Below, piece after piece: positions 9,624 through 18,392 of a stretch of 64,000 bases of DNA. The translations under genes and the position numbers were made by a program. Below the pieces are notes generated by a model. It was not told the DNA's origin and did not search any database. It was given only the letters and a program-made list of their open reading frames with translations. Each line of letters opens with the position of its first letter. The first letter of the stretch is position 1. This DNA comes from Loktanella sp. 3ANDIMAR09 (GTDB taxonomy: Bacteria > Pseudomonadota > Alphaproteobacteria > Rhodobacterales > Rhodobacteraceae), in NCBI RefSeq assembly GCF_001420005.1, contig NZ_LJAK01000009.1:62001-126000 (forward strand). The letters run 5' to 3'.

Positions 9624-10546
9624 CAGCGGTCCTTTGGGTCGAGTGCGTCGCGCAGGCCATCGCCTACAAAGAAAAAGGCGAAGATCGTCAGGACAAAGAA
9701 CGCCAGCGGAAAATAGAGCTGCCACATCACGCCGTAAGCCATGTTGGACGACCCCTCGGAGATCAGCGCCCCAAGCGAAGTATTGGGTTCCTGCACGCCG
9801 AGGCCCAGAAAGCTGATAAAGCTTTCAAAGATGATCATCTGCGGCACCAGCAGCGTCGCATAGACGATCACGATGCCCAGCAGGTTGGGCACGATATGGC
9901 GCAGGATGATGGTAAAGGGTGCGACGCCGGTGGCATGGGCGACCTCGACGAATTCCTTGTTCTTGATCGTCAGGGTCTGACCGCGCGCGATCCGCGCCAT
10001 ATCCAGCCATGAAATCAATCCGATCCCGAGGAACAGCATGAAAATCGACCGGCCAAAGATCACCAGCATCAGGATCAGGACGAACATGAACGGAATCGAC
10101 ATCAACACATCGACGATCCGCATCATGATGTTGTCGGTGCGGCCACCTGCATAACCTGCAATCGCCCCGTAGAGCGTGCCGACAATGACCGCGACCAGCG
10201 CGCCCACGATGCCGACCATCAGGGAAATCTGCGTCCCCTGCACCACCCGCGCAAACAGGTCGCGCCCGTTGGCATCGGTGCCAAAGAAGTGCCCGGTTTC
10301 GATCGACGGCACACCTTTTTGCATGTTGGCACCGATCAGGGTGAAATCGATCATGTCGCGTTCGTGCTGGGCGACAAACTGGCCAAAGATGGCAAAGACA
10401 GCGATCCCGAACAGGATGAACGTGCCGACCATCGCAGCCTTGTTGCGCAGGAACCGCGCGCGGGCATCCGCCCAGAGCGACCGGCCCTGCACCTCGGCGA
10501 GGTGGGTGGCGTTCAGCAGGCGTTCGGCGTCAGATGAATAGGTCAT
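9623..10546 (-). CDS. oppC: Oligopeptide ABC importer, permease OppC
   Basis: Inner-membrane permease of 307 residues. The N-terminal OppC domain (SLWADARARFLRNKAAMVG, then a hydrophobic helix) is followed by a periplasmic segment with the family signature (HFFGTDANGRDLFARVVQG) and a BPD_transp_1 domain. The cytoplasmic coupling EAA-type loop is around EVAHATGVAPFTIILRHIVP. It ends with the typical GDGLRDALDP. It pairs with OppB, whose stop lies 9 bases upstream. Confidence 0.94.
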   Translation of the reverse strand: MTYSSDAERLLNATHLAEVQGRSLWADARARFLRNKAAMVGTFILFGIAVFAIFGQFVAQHERDMIDFTLIGANMQKGVPSIETGHFFGTDANGRDLFARVVQGTQISLMVGIVGALVAVIVGTLYGAIAGYAGGRTDNIMMRIVDVLMSIPFMFVLILMLVIFGRSIFMLFLGIGLISWLDMARIARGQTLTIKNKEFVEVAHATGVAPFTIILRHIVPNLLGIVIVYATLLVPQMIIFESFISFLGLGVQEPNTSLGALISEGSSNMAYGVMWQLYFPLAFFVLTIFAFFFVGDGLRDALDPKDR

Positions 10547-10555
10547 GTGGCACCC

Positions 10556-11479
10556 CTAGTAACGGATTTTCGGGTCGATCCACGCATAGAGGATATCGAC
10601 AACGAGGTTGAACAGGATGGTCAGCGCGCCCACCAGAATGGTGATGCCCATGATGACCGAATAATCTCGGTTAAAGGCGGAATTGACGAAAAACTGCCCG
10701 ATCCCACCCGTGGAAAAGAAGATGTCGATCACCACCGATCCGGTGATCATGCCGACAAAGGCCGGCCCCAGGTAGCTGATCACGGGCAGCATCGTGGGTT
10801 TCAGCGCATGTTTGAATATCACGCGGCGCGTGGGCAGCCCCTTGGCCCTGGCCGTGCGGATGAAATTGGAATTCAGAACCTCCAGCATGGACGACCGCGT
10901 GATCCGCGCGATGGACGCCATGTAGGATGTCGACAGCGCGATGACGGGCATCACCAGATATTGCCACTGACCGCCATTCCAGCCGCCACCGGGCAACCAG
11001 CCCAGCCACAGGGTGAACGTCAGCAAAAGGATCGGCGCCATGACAAAGTTCGGCAGCACCTGCGCGCCGATGCTGATGCCCACAGCCAGGTAGTCCAGCC
11101 AGCTGTTTTGCTTGATCGCGGCAGCGGCCCCGAGGGTCACACCGACGACCACGGCTACGACGAAGGACCAGAAACCATAGGTCAGGGTCACCGGGAATCC
11201 CTGGGCGATCACGTCATTGACGGTGCGGTCCTCGTATTGGAACGACGGGCCGAAATCGAAATGCACCACGACGTTCCAGACATAATCCAGAATCTGTTTC
11301 CAGAACGGCTGATCCAGCCCGTATTTCGCCTCGATATTGGCCAGCACCTGTGGCGGCAGGGGGCGGTCGGAATTGAACGGGCCGCCGGGGGCTGCGTACA
11401 TCAGGATGAACGACAGGATCACAAGGATCAAAAGCGTCGGCACCGCAATCGCAAGCCGTTTGAGGATAAAGCTGAACAT
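10556..11479 (-). CDS. oppB: Oligopeptide ABC importer, permease OppB
   Basis: Inner-membrane permease of 307 residues with the OppB hallmarks: an N-terminal helix after MFSFILKRLAIAVPTLL, the PGGPF segment, the EAA-like loop RTARAKGLPTRRVIFKHALK and a C-terminal end at DPKIRY. Six transmembrane segments are expected and fit the hydrophobic stretches. It is separated from oppA by 83 bases containing a strong hairpin, so oppBCDF may be expressed at a lower level than the binding protein. Confidence 0.94.
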   Translation of the reverse strand: MFSFILKRLAIAVPTLLILVILSFILMYAAPGGPFNSDRPLPPQVLANIEAKYGLDQPFWKQILDYVWNVVVHFDFGPSFQYEDRTVNDVIAQGFPVTLTYGFWSFVVAVVVGVTLGAAAAIKQNSWLDYLAVGISIGAQVLPNFVMAPILLLTFTLWLGWLPGGGWNGGQWQYLVMPVIALSTSYMASIARITRSSMLEVLNSNFIRTARAKGLPTRRVIFKHALKPTMLPVISYLGPAFVGMITGSVVIDIFFSTGGIGQFFVNSAFNRDYSVIMGITILVGALTILFNLVVDILYAWIDPKIRY

Positions 11480-11517
11480 GAATCGGACTTCCCGCAGTGG
11501 TCACGAAAAACAAAGAC

Positions 11518-11545
11518 GCCGCGCCCCCGGCGACAGGGGCGCGGC
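11518..11545 (-). terminator. Intra-operon hairpin between oppA and oppB (attenuator or mRNA-end stabiliser)
   Basis: A perfect 10-base-pair stem GCCGCGCCCC/GGGGCGCGGC (11518-11527 with 11536-11545) encloses an 8-base loop. On the minus strand it starts 17 bases after the oppA stop and is followed by GTCTTTGTTTTTCG, a T-rich run. That makes it a plausible partial rho-independent terminator allowing some read-through into oppBCDF. Confidence 0.7.
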
Positions 11546-11562
11546 GCAGTGGTCATGCAGGG

Positions 11563-13194
11563 TTATTCTGCTGCGACCTTGTACAGATCCTTGGCATACC
11601 AGTTCTGCTGAAAGTTGTTGACGGGCCAGTTTTCGATCTGGTCGTTCAACATCTTTACAGCTGCGTAATGGTAGATCGGGATGATCGGCATATCCGTCGC
11701 GATGATTTCCTCGACCGCTGCGTAATCGGCGTTCGGGTTGTCCGATGTCTTGGCATTGGCCAGCAGCGCGTCGACCTCTTCGTTGACGTATTTGCTGTCG
11801 TTGTAGCCGGAACCGGACTGCATCAGGTCAAGGAAGGTCGATGCCTCGTTGTAGTCGGCGCACCAGCCGCCACGGGCCACGTCGAAATCACCCGAACCGC
11901 GTGCATCGAGGAACGTCTGCCATTCCTGGTTGGCCAGCGTGGTTTCGACACCCAGCGTCTGTTTCCACATCTGGCTGATCGCCACGGCCACGGCGCGGTG
12001 CGATTCATTGGTGTTGTAGACCAAGTCAACGGTCAGCGGGTTATCCGCACCGTAGCCTGCGGATGCCAGCAGCTCTTGTGCCTGTGCGTTCCGCTCTTCT
12101 TGGGTCATGCCGGCCATGGCGATTTCGGGTGCCTCGAACCCGGCGGTCGCCCAATGGGTAAAGTTGTAGGCCGGTTTCTGACCACCCGCGAGGACGGCAT
12201 CCACGATGATGTCACGGTCAACGGCCAGCGACAGCGCCTGACGCACGGCGGGGTCCTGGAACTCTTCCGGGCCATTATCGCGCAGGTTGAACATGTAGTA
12301 ATAGCTGCACGACAGCGGCACGCTCATCGCCTGATCGGGGTATTCCTGCGACAGGCGCGGATACTGACCGGCCGGCACATCTGTGCGATCCAGCTCGCCT
12401 GCCAGATAACGGGTCAGACCGACGTTTTCATCAGCAACCACCAGGCGGGTGACGGTTTCCAGCGTCGTGTTTGCGTTGTCCCAGTATTCGGTGTTGCGCG
12501 ACATCACGGCGCGTTCCTGCGGCACGAATTCGGTCAGCACATAGGCACCGTTGGACACCATATTGCCGGGCTGGACCCAGTCATCGCCGAATTCTTCGAC
12601 GTTGGATTGCAGCACGGGGAATGTCGTGCTGTGGGTCAGCATCTGCGGGAAATAGGGCAGCGGCTGGGACAGCGTGACCTGCAACGTGGTGTCGTCAACG
12701 GCGGTCACGCCCAGGGCATCGGGTTCCATCTCGCCTGCGATGACGGCAGATGCGTTCTCGATGCTCATCAGCTCGATGTACCAGCTGTAGGGGCTGGCCA
12801 GTGCCGGGGATGCGGCGCGTTTCCATGCATATTCGAAATCGCCGGCGGTGACGGTTTCACCGTTCGACCATTTGGCATTGTCGCGCAGGGTGAACGTATA
12901 GGTCAGGTTGTCGTCGCTGACGGTGTAATCGGTCGCAACACCGGGGATCAGGTTACCGTCGGCGTCCTGGTTGTACAGACCCTCGAACAATTGGCGCACC
13001 ATGTCGCTGCCGTCCGTATCCTCGACCTTGCCGGGATCAATCGACGGGCTTTCGTCGCCGACGCGGTAGACAAAGGTCTGTTCCGCAGCAAGCGTTGCAT
13101 CGGCGGGAATGTGGCTCTCCGCCAAGGTTGCGGTGCCGGTCAGCACAAGAACGGCAGCGGTAGATGCCATCAGATGGCGTCGGGTCAATGTCAT
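11563..13194 (-). CDS. oppA: Peptide ABC importer, periplasmic substrate-binding protein OppA
   Basis: Periplasmic oligopeptide-binding protein (SBP_bac_5 family) of 543 residues, first gene of the opp operon. The start at 13194 is preceded by GGGAG and opens with MTLTRRHLMASTAAVLVLTG, a signal peptide with paired arginines. The body shows family features such as DPGKVEDTDGSDMVRQLFEG, the 'AKWSNGETVTAGDFEYAWKR' segment and VRQALSLAVDRDIIV. The N-terminal 'RVGDESPSIDP' is close to OppA/MppA-type binding proteins. A longer in-frame reading upstream to 13410 lacks a signal peptide at its start and was not used. Confidence 0.93.
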   Translation of the reverse strand: MTLTRRHLMASTAAVLVLTGTATLAESHIPADATLAAEQTFVYRVGDESPSIDPGKVEDTDGSDMVRQLFEGLYNQDADGNLIPGVATDYTVSDDNLTYTFTLRDNAKWSNGETVTAGDFEYAWKRAASPALASPYSWYIELMSIENASAVIAGEMEPDALGVTAVDDTTLQVTLSQPLPYFPQMLTHSTTFPVLQSNVEEFGDDWVQPGNMVSNGAYVLTEFVPQERAVMSRNTEYWDNANTTLETVTRLVVADENVGLTRYLAGELDRTDVPAGQYPRLSQEYPDQAMSVPLSCSYYYMFNLRDNGPEEFQDPAVRQALSLAVDRDIIVDAVLAGGQKPAYNFTHWATAGFEAPEIAMAGMTQEERNAQAQELLASAGYGADNPLTVDLVYNTNESHRAVAVAISQMWKQTLGVETTLANQEWQTFLDARGSGDFDVARGGWCADYNEASTFLDLMQSGSGYNDSKYVNEEVDALLANAKTSDNPNADYAAVEEIIATDMPIIPIYHYAAVKMLNDQIENWPVNNFQQNWYAKDLYKVAAE

Positions 13195-13445
13195 GGAAAT
13201 CTCCCTGTCAGCGGGCTGTTGTTCGCCCTGTAGTTGCGCGCAAGGTTCGTTTTCCTGCGCGTAGATGCTGTATCTTTTGCGCATTTTTTCGGGGTTGCAA
13301 GAGTGCTGTTGTCCCATGAGCGTGAACAGGACATAACGTGACGGCAGGCGCAATGAATGGAAACGATGGGTGCGCAACAGCGCAATTTGCAGTCTGTTTT
13401 TCACCGCCAAATCAAACTTTTGAACACTGCGAATAGGTCAATCTG
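13195..13445. other. Divergent intergenic region between oppA and the hemerythrin-like gene
   Basis: These 251 bases must hold the promoters of the opp operon (minus strand) and of the hemerythrin-like gene (plus strand). The GGGAG ribosome-binding site of oppA is at its left end. I see no RNA gene, repeat or convincing operator here. Confidence 0.4.
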
Positions 13446-14018
13446 ATGGACAAAATCGACCTCGACACCCGCAAGGGTCTGCCGGATGCCTTGCGCGTCC
13501 TGCTCGAGACATATCCGCGTGACGGTTGGACCCGTGATCCCGGCTTTGACGGGTTGATCCGATTCTGGCTGGATCGGCACATGATGTTCCGTCGCCTGAT
13601 GGCCGAAATGGAAACAGGCACCGAGCTGTTGCTGGACCGCAAGACGGCACCCGACGCCTTTGCACGCCAGTTGTCACGCTATGGCGGGATGTTCGTGAAC
13701 GGCCTGCATGAACACCACACCATCGAGGATGCGCATTACTTTCCGCGGTTGCGGGCCAAGGACCAGCGCATCGACCGTGGGTTCGACATTCTGGACGCCG
13801 ATCATCACGCATTGGACGGGCATCTGAACGCCTTTGCCGATGCAGCGAATGCCACGCTGCGCCTGCTGGACGACCGCGACCGCCTGCAAACGCAGGCCGG
13901 GGCATTCCGCGACCGGCTGTCGGACATGGCCCGTCTGCTGAACCGCCACCTGATCGACGAAGAAGAACTGATCGTGCCCGTCATCCTGAAATTCGGAAGC
14001 GCCGATCTGGGCGGCTGA
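13446..14018 (+). CDS. Hemerythrin-like (HHE) domain protein
   Basis: A cytoplasmic protein of 190 residues with the helical hemerythrin/HHE pattern of metal ligands: His in GLHEHHTIEDAHYFP, His in DADHHALDGHLNAF, and HLIDEEELIVPV at the end. Such proteins bind a di-iron centre and sense or handle oxygen, nitric oxide or iron. No enzyme domain is attached. It is monocistronic, divergent from oppA and convergent with the EPS glycosyltransferase operon. The specific role is unknown. Confidence 0.8.
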   Translation: MDKIDLDTRKGLPDALRVLLETYPRDGWTRDPGFDGLIRFWLDRHMMFRRLMAEMETGTELLLDRKTAPDAFARQLSRYGGMFVNGLHEHHTIEDAHYFPRLRAKDQRIDRGFDILDADHHALDGHLNAFADAANATLRLLDDRDRLQTQAGAFRDRLSDMARLLNRHLIDEEELIVPVILKFGSADLGG

Positions 14019-14024
14019 CCGCCC
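14009..14024. terminator. Small hairpin at a convergent gene junction
   Basis: GGGCGG-CTGA-CCGCCC forms a perfect 6-base-pair stem whose loop contains the TGA stop of the hemerythrin-like gene. It lies 6 bases from the stop of the facing glycosyltransferase gene. There is no T-run, so it is only a weak terminator candidate. Confidence 0.35.
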
Positions 14025-14029
14025 TGCCG

Positions 14030-15040
14030 TCAGGCGGCCTGGGCCATCGCAACCTCTTCGGTCCGGGATTGCAGCATCAGGTCCGCCAGCAGATTGTCCC
14101 AGCCCGCGACAAACCGGTCTTCCAGTCCGGCAGTCAGGCGACGGTCCGCCGCGATATGCCTTTGGGTCAGACTGCGATCCAGGGCCTTTGGCGATGTCTC
14201 TTCATAGAGCATGGCCCCCAGTGCTGCATGGTCGCGCAACCCGTCGATGGCTGCGGCGATCACGGGGCGACCGGCGGCCAGCGCCTCGATCGCCACCAGG
14301 CCGTAGGCCTCCCACCGGGACGGCATGACGACTGCGTCAACCGCCGCATAGGCCGCTGCCGGGGTTGCGGCGAACCCCATGAACCGAATGCGCGGATCAC
14401 CAGCGGCCAGCGCGCGCAGCGCCTCCTCTTCTCCGCCCTCACCGTAGATGCGCAGGGCGATGTCGGGGTCAGGGCAGCTGCGAAATGCCTTAATCAGATG
14501 ATCAAACCCCTTTTGCGGTTCCAGCCGGCCGATCGCACCAAAGACACGCACCGGACCCACGCGGTCGGGCACGGCGCGGAAATCGCGCAGATCGACGCAG
14601 GACTGGATCGTCACCAGCTTGTCCGCATCACACAGCTGGCGCGATGCGAACCAGTCCGCCTGCGCGTGGCTGACCGCAACAACCCGGTCGAACAGCGAAA
14701 AGGCCACCCGCATCAACGTCATGAACCGGGCACGGCTGACCACGTTGCGGTTCACGAAACCCTTGGTGTAGCTGTGTTCGACGTGGATCAGCGGGGTGTC
14801 AGCATGCGCCGCGCGCAGGCCGATCAGACCGGGCAGACCGCGCCAGTTCAGCGTCAGATGCGACACGATCACATCGGCATCCAGCACAGCGGACGGAACC
14901 TTGCCGCGTTCGATCTGCTGGGTGACGTGGCGCGCGCCCGCCTGCAGGCGACCATCATTTACCAGAAAATCGACGACGCGCATCACACCGCCGGCGGTGG
15001 TGTCATCAACAAGGTGCAACACAACGGGTTGATTGGTCAT
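14030..15040 (-). CDS. Glycosyltransferase family 4 (GT-B fold), EPS assembly
   Basis: A 336-residue glycosyltransferase of the GT4/group 1 type that would add one sugar to the growing lipid-linked EPS repeat on the inner face of the inner membrane. The N-terminal half is acceptor-binding (VLHLVDDTTAGGVMRVVDFL). The C-terminal half shows the nucleotide-sugar motifs GRLEPQKGFDHLIKAF and the E-x7-E segment PSRWEAYGLVAIEALAAGRP. The ATG at 15040 overlaps the preceding gene's stop in ATGA. It is the last of four coupled minus-strand genes (flippase, two GT2, GT4). The donor and acceptor sugars cannot be read from sequence. Confidence 0.87.
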   Translation of the reverse strand: MTNQPVVLHLVDDTTAGGVMRVVDFLVNDGRLQAGARHVTQQIERGKVPSAVLDADVIVSHLTLNWRGLPGLIGLRAAHADTPLIHVEHSYTKGFVNRNVVSRARFMTLMRVAFSLFDRVVAVSHAQADWFASRQLCDADKLVTIQSCVDLRDFRAVPDRVGPVRVFGAIGRLEPQKGFDHLIKAFRSCPDPDIALRIYGEGGEEEALRALAAGDPRIRFMGFAATPAAAYAAVDAVVMPSRWEAYGLVAIEALAAGRPVIAAAIDGLRDHAALGAMLYEETSPKALDRSLTQRHIAADRRLTAGLEDRFVAGWDNLLADLMLQSRTEEVAMAQAA

Positions 15041-16035
15041 GAACGTGACTCCTTTGCTGTCATCAGGGCCGAAATGGCCGCAGGTCCGGCGCTGCACAGC
15101 ACCGCTGCCGCTGCCAGTGTGGTCAATGTCTTGCGGGGTTCCTCGAACAGCGGACGCCAAGACTGGCGCAGCGATTGCAGCACCAATGCGCGCGCCCGGC
15201 CCGCATCCAGATCGCTGATGGCGCGCCGCGCGAGATAGCGCAGCTGATAGGCCCGTGCGACAGGGGCCACCTGCGCAAACAGCGCGGGGTCCAGTGGTGT
15301 CAGTTTCGCCACCATGTTTTCCCATGACGCCAATTGCCGGTCTGTTGCCGCCGACAGCCCGCCTGCGCTGATGCGGTAGCGGGTCAACAGACCCGGCACG
15401 CCGGCAAAGACCCAGTCCGTTGTCAGTGCAATGCGCATCCAGCATTCGATATCTTCGGACTGGCGAAAGGTTTCGTCGAAATACCAGTCGCGGCTTTTCT
15501 CATAGGCCGGCCTGTAGGCGATGGCGTCGAAAACGGCACGCCGGATCACCGCGGCAGACCCGTTGCCGATCGGATTGCGTTTCAGGATATGGGCTGCGTC
15601 GATCCCGGACAGACGTGGTGCCTGGGTCTGCCCCAACAATGCACCGGCATCGTCGATCAGGGCAGACCCGGCATAGCTGACACCGACCTCTGGAGAGGCA
15701 TCCAGATGTGCCATATGAGCGCCCAGCTTCCAGCGTTCCCATATGTCGTCGGCGTCACAGAACCCGATCAACGGCGCGCGTGCGGCGTGAATGCCGGTAT
15801 TGCGCGCGCCCGCCAGACCGCGATTGCGTTGCTGGATCAGTCGGACCCGGGGGTCCGATTGATACGACGCGGCAATCGCGGCGGTCGCATCGCTGGAACC
15901 ATCGTCAACGACGATGATCTCGAAATCGCAAAACGTCTGTGCGAGGAGGGCAGCAAGCGTTTCACGCAGCGTGGCAGCGACGTTGAAGGCGGGCACAACA
16001 ATGGTTGCTCGGGGATGGGATGAGACAGGTTTCAT
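15037..16035 (-). CDS. Glycosyltransferase family 2 (GT-A fold), EPS assembly, copy A
   Basis: A 332-residue GT2 enzyme: ATIVVPAFNVAATLRETL at the N-terminus, nucleotide-binding VDDGSSDAT, the DAD metal site in FCDADDIWERW and a downstream (S)EDIECW acid motif. The C-terminus has a basic segment and a hydrophobic helix after PRKTLTTLAAAAVL, which may dock the enzyme on the membrane. The ATG at 16035 overlaps the stop of the preceding GT2 gene. It is clearly a paralog of that neighbour, sharing FCDADDIW, YRxSAGGLSA and the C-terminal helix. Confidence 0.86.
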   Translation of the reverse strand: MKPVSSHPRATIVVPAFNVAATLRETLAALLAQTFCDFEIIVVDDGSSDATAAIAASYQSDPRVRLIQQRNRGLAGARNTGIHAARAPLIGFCDADDIWERWKLGAHMAHLDASPEVGVSYAGSALIDDAGALLGQTQAPRLSGIDAAHILKRNPIGNGSAAVIRRAVFDAIAYRPAYEKSRDWYFDETFRQSEDIECWMRIALTTDWVFAGVPGLLTRYRISAGGLSAATDRQLASWENMVAKLTPLDPALFAQVAPVARAYQLRYLARRAISDLDAGRARALVLQSLRQSWRPLFEEPRKTLTTLAAAAVLCSAGPAAISALMTAKESRS

Positions 16036-16955
16036 TTCGAAAACAGAGCCTTTGCACAGGGACGCGGCAGGACGACGGCGATCAGGGCACCGATCAGGGT
16101 CAGCAGCCCCCGGCGCGGCACGTTGAAAAAACCGACAGGACTTTGGATCAGGCCGCGCAGGGCATAGCGCAGCGGCTGTAGCCGCCCTTGTCCCAGACGC
16201 AGTGACCGGCGCGACAGATAGCGCAGATAGGTCGCATCGGCGGCCCGGCTGGGCACATGGCCGTAGCGGGCGGCGGTGGCGACAGCGATGGCACGGCCAC
16301 GGGTCATTGCCACCAGATCGGCAGACAGGCCACCGGCACTCGCGCGATACCAGACCTGCAACATGTCCAGACCGATCACGCGCGCCCCGTCGCCGACGAG
16401 GCGGATCAGCCATTCCAGATCCTCGTTATGCACGATCTCGGGGTTGAAACCGCCCGTCGCGGCAAAGGCCGCGCGCCGGATCGCGAGGTTCGACATGGTG
16501 CAGACGGGATTTTCCGCCAGCAGCATCGGCACGGTCAGATCGCCTGCGGGCAAGGTCGAGGTCGCAATGGCGTCACGCGGTCGCGCGGTAAAGAACGCGA
16601 CCTGACCGTAGACGGCATCGACCGAGAGATCCTCAAAGGCTGTGGCCAGTTCGGCCAGCTTGGTCGGTGACCAGATGTCGTCCGCATCGCAAAACGCGAT
16701 GACGTCGCCTTTTGCCAGGTCCATTGCCCCATGATTGCGTGCATGGCTCGGCCCCTTGCCGGGATTGCCGACCAGCGTGATCCGGTGGTCATAGGCCGCC
16801 ATTGCCGAGGCCAGCACCCGCGACCCATCGGTGGACCCATCGTCGATCACGATGACGTCCCACGCGGGGTAGGACTGGGCCTTGATCGCGTTCAACGTCT
16901 CGATCAGCGTGTGCTGCGCGTTGTAGCAAGGGATGATTATCGAAAAGGTCAGCAT
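16032..16955 (-). CDS. Glycosyltransferase family 2 (GT-A fold), EPS assembly, copy B
   Basis: A 307-residue GT2 enzyme beginning FSIIIPCYNAQHTLIETL, with VIDDGSTDGS, the metal-binding FCDADDIWSPTK and NEDLEWLIRL. Like copy A it ends with a basic stretch and a hydrophobic helix (RRGLLTLIGALIAVVLP). The start ATG at 16955 lies 3 bases after the flippase stop, and its own stop overlaps the next start by 4 bases. It probably transfers one sugar of the EPS repeat; the sugar is unknown. Confidence 0.86.
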   Translation of the reverse strand: MLTFSIIIPCYNAQHTLIETLNAIKAQSYPAWDVIVIDDGSTDGSRVLASAMAAYDHRITLVGNPGKGPSHARNHGAMDLAKGDVIAFCDADDIWSPTKLAELATAFEDLSVDAVYGQVAFFTARPRDAIATSTLPAGDLTVPMLLAENPVCTMSNLAIRRAAFAATGGFNPEIVHNEDLEWLIRLVGDGARVIGLDMLQVWYRASAGGLSADLVAMTRGRAIAVATAARYGHVPSRAADATYLRYLSRRSLRLGQGRLQPLRYALRGLIQSPVGFFNVPRRGLLTLIGALIAVVLPRPCAKALFSK

Positions 16956-16958
16956 GGA

Positions 16959-18194
16959 TCACACCTTCAGGGGATGGGGGAAAAAGGCCGCGCGGATCGC
17001 AGGCAGCGAGGCCGCACAGAACAGCGTGGTCGTGGTGACGGCATAGCCCGTGGCGACGGCGGCCAGCCCGTGCGGCGCGAGGATCACCGTGTTGGCGATC
17101 ACACCCAGGGTCAGGGCAACGGTCACCAGCAATTCGACCTGTGGGCGGTTGTTGGCGCGCAGCCAGCCTGCCGCAGCGGTCCATAGCGTCGTCGGGATCG
17201 CCACCAGACAGAGGATCGCCACGATATCTGCAATGTCGTCCCAGCCGTCACCGAACATGACAGGGACGTAATACGGTGCCGCCAGCGCCTGCAGGATGAC
17301 GACGGGTGCAATCAGACAGACACCGATCAACATGCTGCCGCGCAGCGCCGCCGAGCGGTCGGCCGTTTGCGTCAGATGCGGAAAGAGCACGGTCGAAAAG
17401 GCGGTGGTGAACGAATTGGACAGGCTCAGACCGGCATTGAAGGCCATGAAATACAGCCCCAGCGCCTGCGGCCCCATCAGCGCGCCGACAATCAGCTTGT
17501 CCGATTGCAGGCGCAGCGCCTTGACCAGTTCCACACCCAGCACGGCCCAGCCAAAGCTGACGAAGGGGCGCAAAGGGGCGTAGCCTGCTTGCGGGTCGCG
17601 GTGCCAGGGGTGCAGGCGCCGCACGGCCATCAGCCAGATGGGCGCGGACAGCAGGCGCGGCAGAACCACAGCCAGCGCCGACGGCCAGACCAGCACCAGC
17701 AGCACCGACATCAGGTTCGCCCCGACGATCTGTGCGCCCGCGATGCTGGCCGTCCGCTTGAGCTGGCCTGCCCGCATCGCGAGCGCCACCTGCACCAGAC
17801 CGGCGGGCATGAACAGGTATTCCGCCCCCAGCAGCAGGATCAGGATCGCCAGGATCTCGCTGCCGCCGCCCAGATAGAACCCCAGCGCGATCAGCGCCTG
17901 AAGCCCGAACAGCCCGCTGCACCAGACCCAGAAAATACGATGCGCCGTCGCACAAGTTGCCTGAAGGTCCTCGTCGCGCGCTGCGATGATCCGCTGCCCG
18001 ACACCGTTTTCGGTCAGGGATTTCAGAATATCGCCCGCGGCGATGGCGCTGGCGGCAATTCCGATCTGGGTCAGGTCCAGGCTGCGGGCCACGGCCATCA
18101 CGACAAACAACCGCGACACCTTGGACGCGACCTCTGATGCGCCATAGGCCATCAGGTTGCCGACAAAGGCCGTGGGTTTGCGTGTCAATTGCAT
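16959..18194 (-). CDS. Wzx-type oligosaccharide flippase (polysaccharide biosynthesis protein)
   Basis: An integral membrane protein of about 411 residues of the PST/MOP superfamily that flips the undecaprenyl-linked EPS repeat to the periplasmic face. It starts at MQLTRKPTAFVGNLMAYGASEVASK, the usual N-terminal helix of this family. It continues with about 12 hydrophobic helices, including the typical VKALRLQSDKLIVGALMGPQALGLYFMAF segment. An upstream in-frame reading to 18293 has no hydrophobic or family character. It is the first gene of the minus-strand glycosyltransferase operon and divergent from the Wza-like gene. Confidence 0.85.
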   Translation of the reverse strand: MQLTRKPTAFVGNLMAYGASEVASKVSRLFVVMAVARSLDLTQIGIAASAIAAGDILKSLTENGVGQRIIAARDEDLQATCATAHRIFWVWCSGLFGLQALIALGFYLGGGSEILAILILLLGAEYLFMPAGLVQVALAMRAGQLKRTASIAGAQIVGANLMSVLLVLVWPSALAVVLPRLLSAPIWLMAVRRLHPWHRDPQAGYAPLRPFVSFGWAVLGVELVKALRLQSDKLIVGALMGPQALGLYFMAFNAGLSLSNSFTTAFSTVLFPHLTQTADRSAALRGSMLIGVCLIAPVVILQALAAPYYVPVMFGDGWDDIADIVAILCLVAIPTTLWTAAAGWLRANNRPQVELLVTVALTLGVIANTVILAPHGLAAVATGYAVTTTTLFCAASLPAIRAAFFPHPLKV

Positions 18195-18297
18195 TGTGCG
18201 GGGTCCGATCAATTCGTGTTGACCCCTGTTTAGGCGCAGGCAACCGCGCTTGTCCCAGCCGCGTCCGGGCAGGCCCAGCGGGCAAACGTGCAACGTT

Positions 18298-18313
18298 CTA
18301 TCCAGACGGATAG
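18298..18313. promoter_or_regulatory. EPS palindrome site A: CTATCC-AGAC-GGATAG
   Basis: A perfect inverted repeat of 6-base arms with a 4-base spacer in the divergent region between the flippase operon (start 18194) and the Wza-like gene (start 18393). Its centre is about 88 bases upstream of the Wza-like GTG start. The same 12 defined positions recur at 22754-22769 and 25932-25947. It is a likely operator for a dimeric regulator, see findings. Confidence 0.75.
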
Positions 18314-18392
18314 GCGGGCCGCCTTATGCGCGATGGACCCTGCAAGGCGAACGGGGTTAACGTTGCTGCAACCACCAGCATCCGAGGTTTCC

